Of a DNA stretch of 64,000 nucleotides, positions 63,634-64,000 are shown piece after piece. Source of the DNA: Acinetobacter larvae (GTDB taxonomy: Bacteria > Pseudomonadota > Gammaproteobacteria > Pseudomonadales > Moraxellaceae). The stretch is from positions 3,658,001 to 3,722,000 of the forward strand of contig NZ_CP016895.1 of assembly GCF_001704115.1 (NCBI RefSeq), given 5' to 3'. A program made the translations under genes and the position numbers. Numbering within the stretch: position 1 is the first letter of the stretch; each line of letters opens with the position of its first letter. The notes below the pieces were generated by a model. That model had not been told where the DNA came from. It searched no databases and was given only the letters and a program-made list of their open reading frames with translations.

Positions 63634-64000
63634 GTGCGGGCATTATTACAACGGGTATTGGAAGCCAAAGTGGTCGTCGATGGGCAAACTGTCGGGCAAA
63701 TTGATTCGGGCTTAGTGGTTTTTCTTGGCATAGCACAACAAGACAACCTCAAAATCGGGCAAAAACTAATCGACAAAATTTTAAACTATCGAATTTTTGA
63801 CGATGAACAAGGCAAAATGGGGCATAACGTCCAACAGGCTGCTGGTGGTATTTTATTGGTTTCACAATTTACCCTGATGGCGCATACCCATAAAGGGCTA
63901 CGCCCAGATTTTGCTCCAGCCATGCCACCTGCTGCTGCTGAGCTTCTCTACCTGCAGTTAGTCGATTATGCCAAGGCACAATTTCCACACATTGCCACAG
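63634..64000 (+). CDS. dtd: D-aminoacyl-tRNA deacylase (N-terminal part)
   Basis: A partial frame of 122 residues that runs off the window. It starts at GTG 63634 with AGAGG upstream and reads MRALLQRVLEAKVVVDGQTV. LLVSQFTLMAHTHKGLRPDFAPAMPP contains the SQFTL active-site Thr region and the Gly-x-Pro-like RP segment (cited by ends). The enzyme removes D-amino acids mis-attached to tRNA. About 20-25 residues of the usual 145-150 are missing past the window edge. Confidence 0.94.
   Translation, partial: MRALLQRVLEAKVVVDGQTVGQIDSGLVVFLGIAQQDNLKIGQKLIDKILNYRIFDDEQGKMGHNVQQAAGGILLVSQFTLMAHTHKGLRPDFAPAMPPAAAELLYLQLVDYAKAQFPHIAT

Noticed and set aside
1..64000. tRNA or rRNA genes and CRISPR arrays
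   Set aside because: The intergenic gaps were read for tRNA-like TTC-anchored ends, rRNA-like blocks and regularly spaced repeats; none were convincing.

Overview
The window looks like a chromosome segment of an Acinetobacter-like gammaproteobacterium. The basis is moderate-to-low GC, the block ribB-ribH-nusB-thiL-pgpA next to glmU-glmS, phoBR beside psd-rhdA-pncB-dtd, a leucine/isovalerate (liu) operon, and several Fur-controlled FecI/FecR/TonB receptor sets. The genus is inferred from gene content and family resemblance; no search was run.

Layout. 1-3 kb: the end of a class II aldolase gene, a DapA-family lyase, a small membrane protein and an OmpA-type lipoprotein. 3-11.6 kb: two divergent FecI-FecR-receptor cassettes, the first with a frameshifted receptor; a Fur-box-like site precedes each sigma-factor gene. 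11.7-22 kb: bioB, an acyl-CoA synthetase, a TetR regulator and the divergent liuABCDE operon (isovaleryl-CoA to acetoacetate plus acetyl-CoA). 22.1-26.4 kb: a third FecI-FecR-receptor cassette. 26.6-32.2 kb: a BenE-family transporter, then yggS, a small unknown gene, an ArgD-type aminotransferase, a glutamine amidotransferase and a MocR-type regulator. 32.2-33.0 kb: a frameshifted HD-domain gene.

33,353-48,626 is a complete 15,274-bp Tn7-like transposon inserted just downstream of glmS. Its 5-bp target duplication (AGCAC), matching TGTA... ends, three spaced TnsB-type repeats on the left and three abutting repeats on the right are all visible. tnsABCDE is intact. The cargo is a type I restriction-modification operon in the order hsdR-hsdS-prrC-hsdM. 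The third gene encodes a PrrC-type anticodon nuclease with ATPase motifs and an Arg-Glu-His catalytic triad. The element therefore pairs DNA restriction with a second tRNA-cleaving line of anti-phage defence and parks it at the neutral attTn7 site. The old glmS terminator now lies about 15 kb from glmS, and a hairpin with a T-run inside the right end, directly before tnsA, appears to replace it.

48.6-64 kb is housekeeping: glmS, glmU, pgpA, thiL, nusB, ribH and ribB on the minus strand, a small DUF486-type membrane protein, a short-chain dehydrogenase with a divergent TetR regulator, phoB-phoR with a candidate Pho box, psd-rhdA, pncB and the start of dtd. No rRNA, tRNA, CRISPR array or prophage was seen. 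Stretches without genes are short (under about 300 bp, except the transposon left flank) and hold the regulatory sites listed.
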